A stretch of 64,000 nt of DNA from Bordetella flabilis (GCF_001676725.1 NZ_CP016172.1:3968001-4032000); one strand, 5' to 3'. Positions 24,908 to 34,731 are shown, numbered from the stretch's first letter. Numbers and translations: made by a program. Notes: generated by a model from the letters alone, not told the origin.

Positions 24908-25321
24908 ATGAGCACCTACGTCTTTGTCTACGGGACCCTGCGGCGCGGCGAGATCAACGATCTGGCCCGCGCAGCCGCCGGCGCCGGCCTGCCCATGCCG
25001 GAATATGTGGGCGTGGCAAGCGTACCAGGCCGGCTTTACGACTTCGGCGATTGGCCGGGGCTGCTGCCCGACCCCGCGGGCGCAGCGGTGACCGGGGACG
25101 TCTACCGTATCGACCCGGCCCTGCTTCCAGTGATGGACGCCATCGAGGAATACGACCCGAGAGGGTCGTCATGCTTCGTGCGGCGCATGGTGCGCCTGTC
25201 GGTGGCGGGACGTGGGCTGGACTGCCACTACTATCCCATCGACGCCGCGCATATCGGCGATGCGGTCTGCACGGACGCCACCGATTGGGTCCATCACCGC
25301 CGGCTGCGCGATCGGCCGTGA
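24908..25321 (+). CDS. Gamma-glutamylcyclotransferase-like (AIG2/GGCT fold) protein
   Basis: A 137-residue cytoplasmic protein of the GGCT-like fold. The N-terminus has the family substrate-binding loop VFVYGTLRRGEIN, and the likely catalytic acid lies in AIEEYDP near residue 80. Family members open or cyclise gamma-glutamyl amines or peptides (YtfP, GgaCT). The substrate cannot be told from sequence. The ATG at 24908 was chosen for the conserved start; another ATG at 24900 is out of frame. Divergent from clpB and convergent with aceB. Confidence 0.85.
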   Translation: MSTYVFVYGTLRRGEINDLARAAAGAGLPMPEYVGVASVPGRLYDFGDWPGLLPDPAGAAVTGDVYRIDPALLPVMDAIEEYDPRGSSCFVRRMVRLSVAGRGLDCHYYPIDAAHIGDAVCTDATDWVHHRRLRDRP

Positions 25322-25325
25322 ATGC

Positions 25326-25361
25326 AAAACGCCCGCACGCCCGGGGACCGGACGGCGGGCG
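25326..25361 (-). terminator. Candidate terminator after aceB
   Basis: On the minus strand CGCCCGC (25361-25355) can pair with GCGGGCG (25336-25330) across an 18-base loop that is itself GC-rich. TTTTGC follows. It lies 40 bases after the aceB stop. Confidence 0.4.
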
Positions 25362-25400
25362 CGGGTGGACGGGCGCGCTGCCCGCCGCAGACGCTGCGCG

Positions 25401-26984
25401 TCAGACCTCTTCGTACAGCGGCAGCGTCAGGAATTCCGCGAATTCCTCCTGCGTGCTCATCGTCTCGAAGATCTGCGCGGCACGGTCATAGGCGGCGCTG
25501 GACCCCGCCACTTCATGTACCTTGGCCAGTTCCTGGGGGATCAGCTTGCGCACCAGCTCTGCGGTCACCTTGGTCCCGTCCTCGAGTACGCCCTTGGGCG
25601 AGCGGATCCACTGCCAGACCTGGGACCGCGAGATTTCCGCCGTCGCCGCATCCTCCATCAGGTTATGGATCGGCACGCAGCCGTTGCCGTCGAGCCAGGA
25701 GCCCAGGTAGTGGATGCCCACGTTGATGTTCATGCGCAGGCCGTGCTCGGTAATCGGCGCTTCCGGCTGGAAATCGAGCAGGTCGGCGGCCTTGACGTCG
25801 ACGTCCGGGCGCTGCTTGCCGATCTGGTTCGGGGCATCGCCCAGGACCTTGACGAATTCCTCCATGGCGACGGAGACCAGGCCCGGATGGGCCACCCAGC
25901 CGCCGTCATAGCCGTCGGTGGCATCGCGGGTCTTGTCGGCGCGAATGCCGGCCATGGCCTGCTCGTTCTTGACCGGGTCGCTCTTGATGGGGATCAGCGC
26001 GCTCATCCCGCCGATGGCGGGTGCGTTGCGGCGGTGGCAGGTCTTGAGCAGCAGCAAGGCATAGGCGCGCATGAACGGGGCCGTCATGGTGACGCGGGCC
26101 CGGTCCGCCAGGCAGAAGTCGCGCTCCACCTTGAACTTCTTGATGCAACTGAAGATGTAGTCCCACCGGCCGGCGTTCAGGCCCGCGCTGTGCTCGCGCA
26201 GCTCGTACAGGATTTCATCCATTTCGAAGGCCGCCAGGATGGTTTCCACCAGCACGGTCGCCTTGATCGTGCCCTGCGGAACCCCCAGGGCCTTCTGCGC
26301 GCGGACGAAGATGTCGTTCCACAGGCGGGCTTCCAGATGGCTTTCCATCTTGGGCAGGTAGAAGTAAGGCCCCGAGCCGCGCGCCAGCAACTCCTTGGCG
26401 TTGTGGAAGAAATACAGGGCGAAGTCGAAGATGCCGCCCGACACCCGCTTGCCGTCCACCTTGACGTTCTTTTCATCCAGGTGCCAGCCGCGCGGGCGCA
26501 CCAGCAGCACGGCGGTCTTGTCATTCAGGGCGTAGGTCTTGCCGTTCTGCTCCAGGCGGATCGTGCGGCGCACCGCCTCCACCAGGTTGATCTGCCCGGT
26601 AATCTGGTTATGCCAGTTGGGCGTGTTGGAATCCTCGAAGTCCGTCATGTAGCTGTCGGCGCCGGAATTCAAGGCATTGATGACCATCTTGCGCTCGACC
26701 GGGCCGGTGATTTCGACGCGGCGGCACTTCAGGTCCTGCGGAATCGGGGCGATGGTCCAGTCGCCCTCTCGGATATGGCGCGTTTCGGCCAGAAAATCCG
26801 GCTTCTCGCCGGCATCCAGTTTCCTGGCGCGGACCGCGCGAGCGGCGAGCAACTCCTGGCGGCGCGCCTCGAAGGTGCGGTGCAGGTCTGCCACCAGGGC
26901 GAGCGCATCGTGCGTCAGCACGGTCTCGAAACCGGGTTCGATGGGGGCGTCGATGGCGACGCCGGCGGGCAGGTTCAGGGTCAT
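25401..26984 (-). CDS. aceB: Malate synthase A
   Basis: Condenses glyoxylate with acetyl-CoA to malate in the glyoxylate bypass. The 527-residue length and the HSAGLNAGRWDYIF signature place it in the AceB (A) isoform and not the larger GlcB (G) form. The ATG at 26984 is preceded by GGAGAC at good spacing. Isocitrate lyase is not in the window. The gene is divergent from a LysR regulator across an AT-rich island, so control by that regulator is likely but inferred. Confidence 0.95.
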   Translation of the reverse strand: MTLNLPAGVAIDAPIEPGFETVLTHDALALVADLHRTFEARRQELLAARAVRARKLDAGEKPDFLAETRHIREGDWTIAPIPQDLKCRRVEITGPVERKMVINALNSGADSYMTDFEDSNTPNWHNQITGQINLVEAVRRTIRLEQNGKTYALNDKTAVLLVRPRGWHLDEKNVKVDGKRVSGGIFDFALYFFHNAKELLARGSGPYFYLPKMESHLEARLWNDIFVRAQKALGVPQGTIKATVLVETILAAFEMDEILYELREHSAGLNAGRWDYIFSCIKKFKVERDFCLADRARVTMTAPFMRAYALLLLKTCHRRNAPAIGGMSALIPIKSDPVKNEQAMAGIRADKTRDATDGYDGGWVAHPGLVSVAMEEFVKVLGDAPNQIGKQRPDVDVKAADLLDFQPEAPITEHGLRMNINVGIHYLGSWLDGNGCVPIHNLMEDAATAEISRSQVWQWIRSPKGVLEDGTKVTAELVRKLIPQELAKVHEVAGSSAAYDRAAQIFETMSTQEEFAEFLTLPLYEEV

Positions 26985-27030
26985 GATGTCTCCGCGGAAG
27001 AATCGTAGGCACACCCAGTGTACGAAGGGG

Positions 27031-27080
27031 ATATTGAATTAAAAAGAATATAAAAGTAGATTCATCTTTTATTTTTAATC
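27031..27080. promoter_or_regulatory. AT-rich palindromic island between aceB and the LysR gene
   Basis: About 50 bases of almost pure A/T in a high-GC setting. An inner perfect repeat TAAAAG (27051-27056), nine bases, CTTTTA (27066-27071) is flanked by an outer pair ATTAAAAA (27038-27045) and TTTTTAAT (27072-27079). The inner dyad has LysR-type dimensions. Promoters for both genes probably lie here. Confidence 0.6.
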
Positions 27081-27194
27081 ATAGGTGGCGAGCGGGTGAC
27101 ATACGGAGGACCCGGCCGCGAGTGTGCTTCAGGCACCCGGCCCGCCGGCACCCTCCCGCCCTCGCCGTCCACCTTTCACCCGGGCGTTGCCGCG

Positions 27195-28112
27195 ATGGAC
27201 CGCTTCAAGCAACTGCAGACTTTCGTCGATGTGGCGGCGCTGGGCAGCCTGTCGGCGGCGGCGCGCGCCGAAGGCGTGGCGCCGGCAATGATCGGTCGCC
27301 GCATCGATGCACTGGAATCCCGCCTCGGGGTCAAATTGCTGGTGAGGACCACCCGGCGCATTTCGCTGACCGCGGAAGGCGGCACCTTGCTGGAAGACGC
27401 CCAGCGCATCCTGCGCGACCTGGAGGACTCCGAAAGCGTGGTGGCCCAGGGCAGCGCGCGTCCCACGGGCCTGCTGCGCATCACCGCCCCGGCCGGCTTC
27501 GGGCGGCGCCACGTCGCCCCCCTGCTGCCCGGCTATGCCGACCGGTATCCCGACGTCAGCGTCACGCTGGACCTGAGCGACCGCCTGGTGGACCTGGTCG
27601 ACGAACGCTACGACTGCGCCGTACGCATCGGCGACCTGGACGATTCGGACCTGGTCGCCATCCGCCTGGCCGACAATCGCCGTGTCGTGGTGGCCGCGCC
27701 GGCCTACCTGGCGCGACACGGGACGCCGCGCACGCCCGCCGAACTGGAAGGCCACCACTGCCTGTCCTTCGGCAACCAGGCCAACCAGTCCCGGGGCTGG
27801 CTCTTCCGGGTAAACGGGCAGGTGGCAGCCTACCGCGTTTCGGGCAGGCTGGAATGCAGCGACGGCAGCGTGCTGCACCAATGGACGCTGGCCGGCTGCG
27901 GACTGGCCTGGCGATCGATGTGGGAAGTGCAGCAGGACCTGGCCAGCGGCCGCCTGAAAACGGTACTGGACGCGTATTGCGCACCGCCCAACGGCATCTA
28001 CGCCATCCTGCCCGAACGCAAGCATGTGCCCGCGCGCGTGCGCGCCTTTGTCGACGTGCTGCGTGCTGCCTACGCCGACCCTGGGTATTGGGGCGAACCG
28101 GTCTCGGGCTAG
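27195..28112 (+). CDS. LysR-family transcriptional regulator next to aceB
   Basis: A 305-residue LysR protein: N-terminal winged helix (residues 1-60, with FVDVAALGSLSAAARAEGVAPAMIGRRI as the helix-turn-helix) and a C-terminal effector-binding domain of the periplasmic-binding fold from about 90. The ATG at 27195 (MDRFKQLQTFV) gives the canonical start; in-frame extension to 27096 is unlike the family. Divergent from malate synthase, which makes glyoxylate or acetate metabolism its most likely target. The N-terminal style (MDRFKQLQTFVDVA) resembles the DhcR/AaeR-like cluster of LysR proteins. Confidence 0.88.
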   Translation: MDRFKQLQTFVDVAALGSLSAAARAEGVAPAMIGRRIDALESRLGVKLLVRTTRRISLTAEGGTLLEDAQRILRDLEDSESVVAQGSARPTGLLRITAPAGFGRRHVAPLLPGYADRYPDVSVTLDLSDRLVDLVDERYDCAVRIGDLDDSDLVAIRLADNRRVVVAAPAYLARHGTPRTPAELEGHHCLSFGNQANQSRGWLFRVNGQVAAYRVSGRLECSDGSVLHQWTLAGCGLAWRSMWEVQQDLASGRLKTVLDAYCAPPNGIYAILPERKHVPARVRAFVDVLRAAYADPGYWGEPVSG

Positions 28113-28214
28113 GACGTCCTGGCGGCCGCATGGCCCGCGTTCAGCCTGTTGCCACATGCCGGGGCATACAATGCGCCGGACACTTCTCATGGCGCCCGAC
28201 GCTCACGCCCGACG

Positions 28215-29309
28215 ATGATGATCCGCCCGGTCCTCTGCATGCTGATGGCGCTGTGCATGGCCGCGCCCGCCCTGGCGCAGATCGAAAACGGTCCGCCGCG
28301 CGTGGGGGCTCCGCCCTGGCAGACGATTCAGCTCGAACATCGTGCGCACCGTTATCCCTTCGCCGTCTACGCCAGTCGATCCCTGACGCCGGGAAACCTC
28401 GCCCATATCCGTCACGTGGTGATCATGGTGCATGGCATACGCCGCGATGCGGATCATTACTACGAAACCGGGGCGGGCGTGCTCTGGCAGGACCCGGACG
28501 CCCTGCAGGACACGCTGGTGCTCGCGCCCCGCTTCGTCAGCACGGTGGACCGCGGCTTTGCCGGCATGCCGGCGTGGCAGCGCGCCCGGTGGGTCGACGG
28601 CGAGGAAAGCGCGAAGGTGGCCGGCCGGGCCGGGCCGATCGGGTCCTTCGACGTGCTGGACGACTTGTTGCGGCGCCTGGCCGACCGCCGCGAAATGCCC
28701 GACCTGCAGGACATCGTGCTGGCGGGGCATTCCGCCGGCGCGCAATTGATCCAGCGCTACGCCGTCCTTAACGATATCGACGAGACGCTGCGCGCGCGCG
28801 GCGTGGCGATGCGCTACGTGGTGGCCAACCCGTCCTCCTACCTGTATTTCACGACCGACCGCCCCCGCGGGGACGGCGGCTTCGGCCCATACAACCGCGG
28901 CAATTGCCCCGATTTCAATGACTACCGCTATGGCGTGGACCATCCGCCGCACGGCGTGCATGTGCCGGATCCCGCGCGGCTGGCCACGCGCTACGCGCGT
29001 CGCCAGGTCACCTATCTGCTGGGCGACGCCGACAACAATCCCGAACATCGCCTGCTGGACAAGCGCTGCGCGGCGGAAGCCCAGGGCGCGACACGCCTGG
29101 CACGCGGGCGTGGCTATCTGCGCTACGAAGCCTGGCTGCCGACGCTCAAGGGCAGCGTGCACCGCGCCTACGAGGTGGTCGGCGTGGGCCACGACCAGCG
29201 CGGCATGTACGGTTCGATCTGCGGCGCGCGGGCCCTGCTCGGACGCGAGGTCAGCATGCCGCCCGGCGCGGCTACCTGCACCGCCCCGCGGCTGCGGCCC
29301 GACGGCTAG
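28215..29309 (+). CDS. Secreted alpha/beta-hydrolase
   Basis: A 364-residue protein with a signal peptide (MMIRPVLCMLMALCMAAPALA, cleavage about after residue 21), hence periplasmic or secreted. The nucleophile elbow is LAGHSAGAQ with S173, and the oxyanion segment is IMVHGIRRDA near residue 70, typical of lipase/esterase folds. A histidine near the C-terminus (GVGHDQRGMY) is the likely catalytic base. The substrate is unknown. It follows the LysR gene by 102 bases and may or may not be cotranscribed. Confidence 0.75.
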   Translation: MMIRPVLCMLMALCMAAPALAQIENGPPRVGAPPWQTIQLEHRAHRYPFAVYASRSLTPGNLAHIRHVVIMVHGIRRDADHYYETGAGVLWQDPDALQDTLVLAPRFVSTVDRGFAGMPAWQRARWVDGEESAKVAGRAGPIGSFDVLDDLLRRLADRREMPDLQDIVLAGHSAGAQLIQRYAVLNDIDETLRARGVAMRYVVANPSSYLYFTTDRPRGDGGFGPYNRGNCPDFNDYRYGVDHPPHGVHVPDPARLATRYARRQVTYLLGDADNNPEHRLLDKRCAAEAQGATRLARGRGYLRYEAWLPTLKGSVHRAYEVVGVGHDQRGMYGSICGARALLGREVSMPPGAATCTAPRLRPDG

Positions 29310-29460
29310 CCGGGCGTGCGCGCCATGGGCCGACGGGAAGCGTCATGCGCCGCGTCGCCGTCCAGTCTCCCGAAAGTTCCGCCCTTCCTGACGCTCGATA
29401 CCGCTAGCCTGACACCACTGGTATCGTATCGTTTTTGCCCGACCGCACCCAGGCCCGATC

Positions 29461-30006
29461 ATGTCGCTGGAAAAACACTACACCGCCATTCTGGAACAAC
29501 TGGGCGAAGACCCGACCCGCGAAGGGCTGCGCGATACCCCGCAGCGTGCCGCCAGGGCCATGCGCTACCTGTGCCGGGGCTATGAACAGAACCTGGACGA
29601 AATCGTCAACGGCGCGCTGTTCTCGTCCGACACCCGGGAAATCGTGCTGGTCAAGAACATCGAGCTCTACTCGCTCTGCGAACACCATATCCTGCCTTTC
29701 ATCGGCAAGGCGCATGTCGGATACCTGCCGAACGGCAAGGTGCTGGGCCTGTCCAAGGTGGCCCGCATCGTCGACATGTACGCGCGCCGCCTGCAGATCC
29801 AGGAAAACCTCTGCCGCCAGATCGCCGAAGCGGTGCAGCACGTCACCGGCGCCGCGGGCGTCGCCGTCATCATCGAAGCGCAGCACATGTGCATGATGAT
29901 GCGCGGCGTGGAAAAGCAGAACTCGTCCATGGTGACTTCGGTCATGCTGGGCGAGTTCCACGAAAACGCCGCCACCCGCGCGGAGTTCATGAACCTGGTG
30001 CGCTAG
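29461..30006 (+). CDS. folE: GTP cyclohydrolase I
   Basis: Opens GTP to dihydroneopterin triphosphate, the first step to folate and, in some bacteria, to queuosine. It has 181 residues. Zinc ligands are C73 and H76 (LCEHH) and C144 (HMCMMMRGV). This is the zinc-dependent FolE type, not FolE2. The ATG at 29461 starts the family sequence directly. It stands alone between the hydrolase and a convergent beta-glucosidase gene. Confidence 0.96.
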   Translation: MSLEKHYTAILEQLGEDPTREGLRDTPQRAARAMRYLCRGYEQNLDEIVNGALFSSDTREIVLVKNIELYSLCEHHILPFIGKAHVGYLPNGKVLGLSKVARIVDMYARRLQIQENLCRQIAEAVQHVTGAAGVAVIIEAQHMCMMMRGVEKQNSSMVTSVMLGEFHENAATRAEFMNLVR

Positions 30007-30111
30007 CGGGCCGGCCGCCCGGCGTGCGCGCCGGCATGGCGACGGCGCAGCGGCAGCCGCGCGGTCCGCGCGCGCCGCCCATGCGCCCGATTCGGCACCA
30101 GCGGACAGTCC

Positions 30112-32427
30112 CTAGCGCAGCGTAAAGCTGCCTCGCTTCACGTCCTGCGAATCCAGCCCGATATACACATTGAACAAGCCGGGCTCGGCGCCATACTGCA
30201 ATTGCGCGTTGTAGAAGCTCAGGTCCTTCTCGTCGATCGTGAAGCTCACTTGCCGCGATTCGCCGGCCTTCAACAGGACCTTCTGGAAGTGCTTCAGCTC
30301 CTTGACGGGCCGGCTTATCGACGCGACCGGATCCTGGATGTACAGCTGTACCACCGTCGCGCCATCGCGCGTGCCCGTATTCGTCACTGTCACGCTGGCC
30401 TCGACCTTGCCGCCGCGCGGCATGGAGGTGCGAGACAGTGTCACGTCGGACACGCCGAAGGTGGTGTAGCTCAGGCCATAGCCAAAGGGAAACAGCGGGC
30501 CGTTCGGCGCATCGAAATAGCGCGACGTGTATTTGTCGGGATTTTGCGGGTCGAAAGGACGTCCCGTATTCAGGTGGTTGTAGTACAGCGGAATCTGCCC
30601 CACCGAGCGCGGAAAGGTCATGGGCAGCTTGCCGGATGGGTTGTAGTCGCCGAACAGCACGTCGGCGATGGCATTGCCGCCTTCCGTCCCGGCGAACCAG
30701 GTCTCCAGCATGGCGTCCGCGTTTTCGCTTTCCCATACCAACGACAAGGGGCGACCGTTCATCAGGACCAACACGAGCGGCTTTCCCGTGGCCTTCAGGG
30801 CCCGCAGCAGGCGGGCCTGGCTTTCGGGAAGCACGATGTCGGTGCGGCTGGATGCCTCGTGCGCCATGCCCTGTGATTCGCCCACCACGGCCACGACCAC
30901 ATCGGCTTGGCGCGCAGTCGCCACGGCCTCGTCCACCAGCTGCGCCGGGGTGCGCGGATCGACCTCGACGTCCTGCTCATACAGGTTCAGGTATTTGACG
31001 ATTTCCGGGTCATCGATGACGTTGGCGCCCTTCGCGTAAAGCAGGCGCGCACGGTCGCCCAAGGCGTTGGCCATGCCCTGGAATACGGACACGGCCTGGT
31101 CCGCCTGGCCCGCCGCCGACCAATTTCCCATGATGTCGCGCTGGCTCTTGGCCAGCGGACCGATCACCGCGATGGTGCCCTGCTTCTTCAAAGGCAGCGC
31201 ATCGCCCTGGTTCTTCAGCAGGACCAGGCTTTCGCGCGCGACGCTGCGCGCGGCGCCGCGGTGCAGCCGGCTTTCGGCATTGATATCGGGCGGGTCGTCC
31301 TGCGGCGAACCGATACGCCGGTAAGCATCCTGGAACAGCCCCAGGTCGTATTTCACGCGCAGCACGTCGCGCGTGGCGCGATCGATGTCGGCCATGCGGA
31401 CACGGCCGCTGTCCAGCAGCGGGCGCAGGTTTTCACCATACATGGTGTCGCTCATGCTCATGTCGGCGCCCGCCGTGATGGCCAGCCGCGAGGCATCGCG
31501 GCCGTCCGCCGCCACCCCGTGCTTGATCATCTCCAGAATGGCGCCGTGGTCGCTGATGGTAATGCCCTTGAACCCCCACTGCTTGCGCAGGACATCCTGC
31601 AGCAGCCACTTGTCGCCGGTGGCCGGCACGCCGTTCAAGGCGTTCAAGGCGATCATGACCCCGGCCGCACCGGCGTCCACCGCGGCCTTGTACGGCGGCA
31701 GGTAATCCTGGAACAGGCGTTGCGGGCTCATGTCCACCGTGTTGTAGTCGCGTCCGCCCTCGACGGCGCCATAGGCCGCGAAATGCTTGACCACAGCCAT
31801 GATGCTGCCGCGCGCGGCCGGGTCGTCACCCTGGTATGCCCTGACCAGCGCCGCGCCGATCCGCGAGGTCAGGTAGGTGTCCTCGCCGAAACCCTCCGAA
31901 GTGCGCCCCCAGCGCGGATCGCGCGAGATATCCACCATCGGCGACCACGTCATATCGAGGCCGTCGGCGCTCGCCTCGATGGCCGAGATACGGCCGGTCT
32001 GGCGGATGGCGTCCATGTTCCAGGTCGAGGCCAGCCCCATGCCGATCGGGAAGATCGTGCGCTGCCCATGAATCACGTCATAGGCGAAGAACAGGGGAAT
32101 CTTCAGCCGGCTCTGCATGGCCGCATCCTGCAATACGCGGATGTCATGGGGCGTGACCGTGTTGAAGATGGCCCCCGCGCGGCCGGCCCGGATATCGGCG
32201 AGCAGTCGCGGCTTGTCCGGATTCGCGCCCGCCGGCACGCTGACCAGGCGCAGCTGCCCGATTTTCTCATCCACCGTCATGCGCTGCATCAGCCGGTCCA
32301 GGAAGGCCTCGCGCGCGGCTTGATTGCGGACCGGGGCGGCAGCGGAAGCGGTATCGCTCGTTTGGGCGGTTGCCGGGGCCGCGGCCAGGGCGATCAGCAA
32401 AGGTAGCAGCAAACGAAGCTTTTTCAT
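30112..32427 (-). CDS. bglX: Periplasmic beta-glucosidase, glycoside hydrolase family 3
   Basis: A 771-residue GH3 enzyme that removes terminal beta-linked glucose. A signal peptide (MKKLRLLLPLLIALAAAPATA) is followed by the GH3 TIM-barrel domain, the alpha/beta sandwich domain and a C-terminal fibronectin-III-like domain (about residues 690-760). The nucleophile aspartate is in GITISDHGAIL and the substrate-binding KH motif in VVKHFAAYG. The ATG at 32427 was chosen because it begins the signal peptide. The closest named relative is E. coli BglX. Confidence 0.92.
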   Translation of the reverse strand: MKKLRLLLPLLIALAAAPATAQTSDTASAAAPVRNQAAREAFLDRLMQRMTVDEKIGQLRLVSVPAGANPDKPRLLADIRAGRAGAIFNTVTPHDIRVLQDAAMQSRLKIPLFFAYDVIHGQRTIFPIGMGLASTWNMDAIRQTGRISAIEASADGLDMTWSPMVDISRDPRWGRTSEGFGEDTYLTSRIGAALVRAYQGDDPAARGSIMAVVKHFAAYGAVEGGRDYNTVDMSPQRLFQDYLPPYKAAVDAGAAGVMIALNALNGVPATGDKWLLQDVLRKQWGFKGITISDHGAILEMIKHGVAADGRDASRLAITAGADMSMSDTMYGENLRPLLDSGRVRMADIDRATRDVLRVKYDLGLFQDAYRRIGSPQDDPPDINAESRLHRGAARSVARESLVLLKNQGDALPLKKQGTIAVIGPLAKSQRDIMGNWSAAGQADQAVSVFQGMANALGDRARLLYAKGANVIDDPEIVKYLNLYEQDVEVDPRTPAQLVDEAVATARQADVVVAVVGESQGMAHEASSRTDIVLPESQARLLRALKATGKPLVLVLMNGRPLSLVWESENADAMLETWFAGTEGGNAIADVLFGDYNPSGKLPMTFPRSVGQIPLYYNHLNTGRPFDPQNPDKYTSRYFDAPNGPLFPFGYGLSYTTFGVSDVTLSRTSMPRGGKVEASVTVTNTGTRDGATVVQLYIQDPVASISRPVKELKHFQKVLLKAGESRQVSFTIDEKDLSFYNAQLQYGAEPGLFNVYIGLDSQDVKRGSFTLR

Positions 32428-32569
32428 GCGTGGGTCTCGTGGATAAGCATTGGGCGGCTGACCCGCACCCGTGCGTGTTGCAGGCAGGAGGGCAAGTGTG
32501 CCACATATGGCAGCGGGCACGCCGGTAGCGCGCCGGCCATCATGCGGCGGTCGCGCAGCAGCGGTGGCG

Positions 32570-33004
32570 CTAGAGCCGCGACAAGGTCAGCGGATCGGCC
32601 TGCCCGTCGAAGAAGCGGTCCAGGCAGCTGCGAAAGATGGCCTCGTCGGGCGCGGCCCAGGTGAACAGCGTCAGCGATGACCGGAACTTGACCGCATCCA
32701 CGGGCCCGAATATATCGGCCGCCGCGCCGTCCGGCACGCCGGCCGCCAAGGCGCAGGCATGGCGCAGTCGTTGGCCCAGCACCGGATGGCGCAGGTAGGC
32801 CTTGGCCTCGTCCAGGCACGAGATGCCGTAGCGGCGTGCCATCTCGCTGCGCCCGAGGCCCTGGATCTGCGGGAACACGAACCACATCCAGTGGCTGCGC
32901 TTGCGGCCGGCAGCCAGTTCGGCGCAGACCGCGTCGAATACCGGATCCTGCGCCATGACGAAGCGCTGCAGGCCGTAGGGGTCGTTCAGGTCGGAGGTTT
33001 CCAT
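32570..33004 (-). CDS. DUF1810 family protein
   Basis: A 144-residue cytoplasmic protein of the DUF1810 family, recognised by DPYGLQRFVMAQ at the start, the GRKRSHWMWFVFPQIQGLG segment (residues 33-51) and FGPVDAVKFRSSLTLF near 100. No enzymatic function is established for the family. The start ATG at 33004 overlaps the end of the Nudix gene by 19 bases, so the two are probably cotranscribed. Many relatives sit with nucleotide-metabolism genes, which fits the neighbour but proves nothing. Confidence 0.85.
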   Translation of the reverse strand: METSDLNDPYGLQRFVMAQDPVFDAVCAELAAGRKRSHWMWFVFPQIQGLGRSEMARRYGISCLDEAKAYLRHPVLGQRLRHACALAAGVPDGAAADIFGPVDAVKFRSSLTLFTWAAPDEAIFRSCLDRFFDGQADPLTLSRL

Positions 33005-33582
33005 GTCAGCTCCCACGCGCCGCTGCGCATATTCTGCAGCCACAGCGTGCACGCCAACGTCTTCGAATCGGTGATCGCGCCGTCGCGGCAGGCGGCATAC
33101 AGTTCGTCGACCGTCATAGGATGCAGATCGACGAACTCGTCGACGTCGAGCTGCGCCTGTCCCTCGCGCAGGCCGCGCGCGAAGAAAATGTGGATGATCT
33201 CCGTCGAGTACGCGATGGCGACATGCATGGCGCCCGCGTGCGCCCATTCGCCGCCGTGATAGCCGGTCTCCTCCAGCAGTTCCCGCTGTCCGCATTCGAG
33301 CGGGTCCTCGCCGGCATCCAGCTTGCCCGCCGGGAATTCCAGCATGACCCGCCCCACGGGATAGCGGTACTGGCGCACCGCCAGCACCCGGCCGTCGTCC
33401 AGCAGGGGGACCACAACGACCGCGCCCGGGTGCACGATGTACTCGCGGGTGGAGGTGTGGCCATTGGGCAGTTGCACCGTGTCGCGGCGCGCGCGCAGGA
33501 AATTGCCCTCGAACAACGTTTCCTGCTTCAGGGGTTTTTCAACGAGATGGGCGTCGTTTTCCGTATCCACGATTCGATCCAC
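32986..33582 (-). CDS. Nudix hydrolase, ADP-ribose pyrophosphatase type
   Basis: Hydrolyses nucleoside diphosphate sugars, most likely ADP-ribose. The Nudix box GKLDAGEDPLECGQRELLEETGY fits GX5EX7REUXEEXGU, and the region before it (VLAVRQYRYPVGRVMLEFPAG) matches ADP-ribose pyrophosphatases (NudF type). No ATG is available near the N-terminus. I chose the GTG at 33582, which has GGAAGG ten bases before it, giving 198 residues; GTG codons at 33642, 33600 and 33570 are alternatives. It overlaps the DUF1810 gene by 19 bases. Confidence 0.87.
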   Translation of the reverse strand: MDRIVDTENDAHLVEKPLKQETLFEGNFLRARRDTVQLPNGHTSTREYIVHPGAVVVVPLLDDGRVLAVRQYRYPVGRVMLEFPAGKLDAGEDPLECGQRELLEETGYHGGEWAHAGAMHVAIAYSTEIIHIFFARGLREGQAQLDVDEFVDLHPMTVDELYAACRDGAITDSKTLACTLWLQNMRSGAWELTWKPPT

Positions 33583-33666
33583 GGCGTAGGGGCCTTCCAC
33601 TGTACCAGTTGGGGGCCGTTCAAATGGGATGGCCCCTCGCACGAGCCGTGCCGGGCCTGCATGGCG

Positions 33667-34578
33667 TCATTGCATCCCTTGGCGCGCCCGGCGCCCGGGG
33701 GTGCCGGGAGGCCGCGTATCCATGGCCATGTCGACCAATGCCTGGACCAGGGGGGCTCGCACCGACGCCGGACGCCACAGCATGCCCACGGTGCGGCTGG
33801 GTCGCGGCGCCGGCAAAGGCCAGCGCCGAAGCGCGGGGTCGGGCGGGCCGGTCACGGTCCAGTCCGGCAGGACGGACACGCCCAGTCCTTCGGCCACCAG
33901 CTTGGCGATGGAGTCGATGCCGTCCAGCTCGAAGCGAACATGCGGACGCACGCCATGGCCGCGCAGCCAGTCATGGGCCAGCTTGCCGCCCACCACGCCG
34001 CGGTCGTAGCGTATGAAGGGTTCGCGCGCCACCACGGCCATCACGTCGCGCACGCGCAGGTCGGCGTGCGTCAGCAGCATCAACGGTTCCTCGCGCAAGG
34101 CGCGCCAGGCATAACCCTTGGGCAACTCGAACATGGGGTGCACCAGCACCGCCACGTCCAGGTCGCCGGCCAGCACCCGGCCATAGAGCACCGTCGAGGG
34201 GGCCGGTTCGATGTAGATCTCGACATCGGGATGGCGCGCCACCCAGCGCTTCAGGATGGCCGGCATGATGCCGGTCAGGGCCGTGGGTGTCGCCCCCAGC
34301 CGCAAAGGCCCGGCGGGAAGGTCCGTGTCGGACGCGGCGGATTTCAGGTCGCGCACCTCGTCCAGCACCTGGCGGGCCCTTTCCAGTACACGGCTGCCCG
34401 CGGCGGTCGGCCGCACGGTGCGGCCCGAACGGGCCACCAGGCGGCTGCCCAGGGATGCCTCCAGTGCCTTCAGGCGCTGCGCCACCGACGCGGGCGTCAG
34501 GTCCAGACGCCGCGCCGCCTCGGCGATCGAACCGGATTCCACCACCTGCACGAAACTTTGGAGAAAGCGGGTATCCAT
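33667..34578 (-). CDS. LysR-family regulator divergent from an enolase-superfamily gene
   Basis: A 303-residue LysR protein: helix-turn-helix in residues 1-60 (FVQVVESGSIAEAARRLDLTPASVAQRLKALE) and effector domain from about 88. It is divergent from the mandelate racemase-like gene across a 153-base gap and likely controls that gene and the binding protein behind it. The gap holds the AT-rich words TTTTACATCTTCACAAGATG at 34645-34664, a candidate promoter or operator; no clear dyad with 11-base spacing was found. Confidence 0.88.
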   Translation of the reverse strand: MDTRFLQSFVQVVESGSIAEAARRLDLTPASVAQRLKALEASLGSRLVARSGRTVRPTAAGSRVLERARQVLDEVRDLKSAASDTDLPAGPLRLGATPTALTGIMPAILKRWVARHPDVEIYIEPAPSTVLYGRVLAGDLDVAVLVHPMFELPKGYAWRALREEPLMLLTHADLRVRDVMAVVAREPFIRYDRGVVGGKLAHDWLRGHGVRPHVRFELDGIDSIAKLVAEGLGVSVLPDWTVTGPPDPALRRWPLPAPRPSRTVGMLWRPASVRAPLVQALVDMAMDTRPPGTPGRRARQGMQ

Positions 34579-34731
34579 GGAGATGCGAACAAAGGGGGCG
34601 GGCGGCGCGGGACGGACACGCCCGCGTCCCGCGCCAGAAAAAGGATTTTACATCTTCACAAGATGCCAAAAGGCGGTTTTTCCTTTTACTCATATGGGGA
34701 AGAATCGGGTCTCCACTTACCGGAGTTCATC

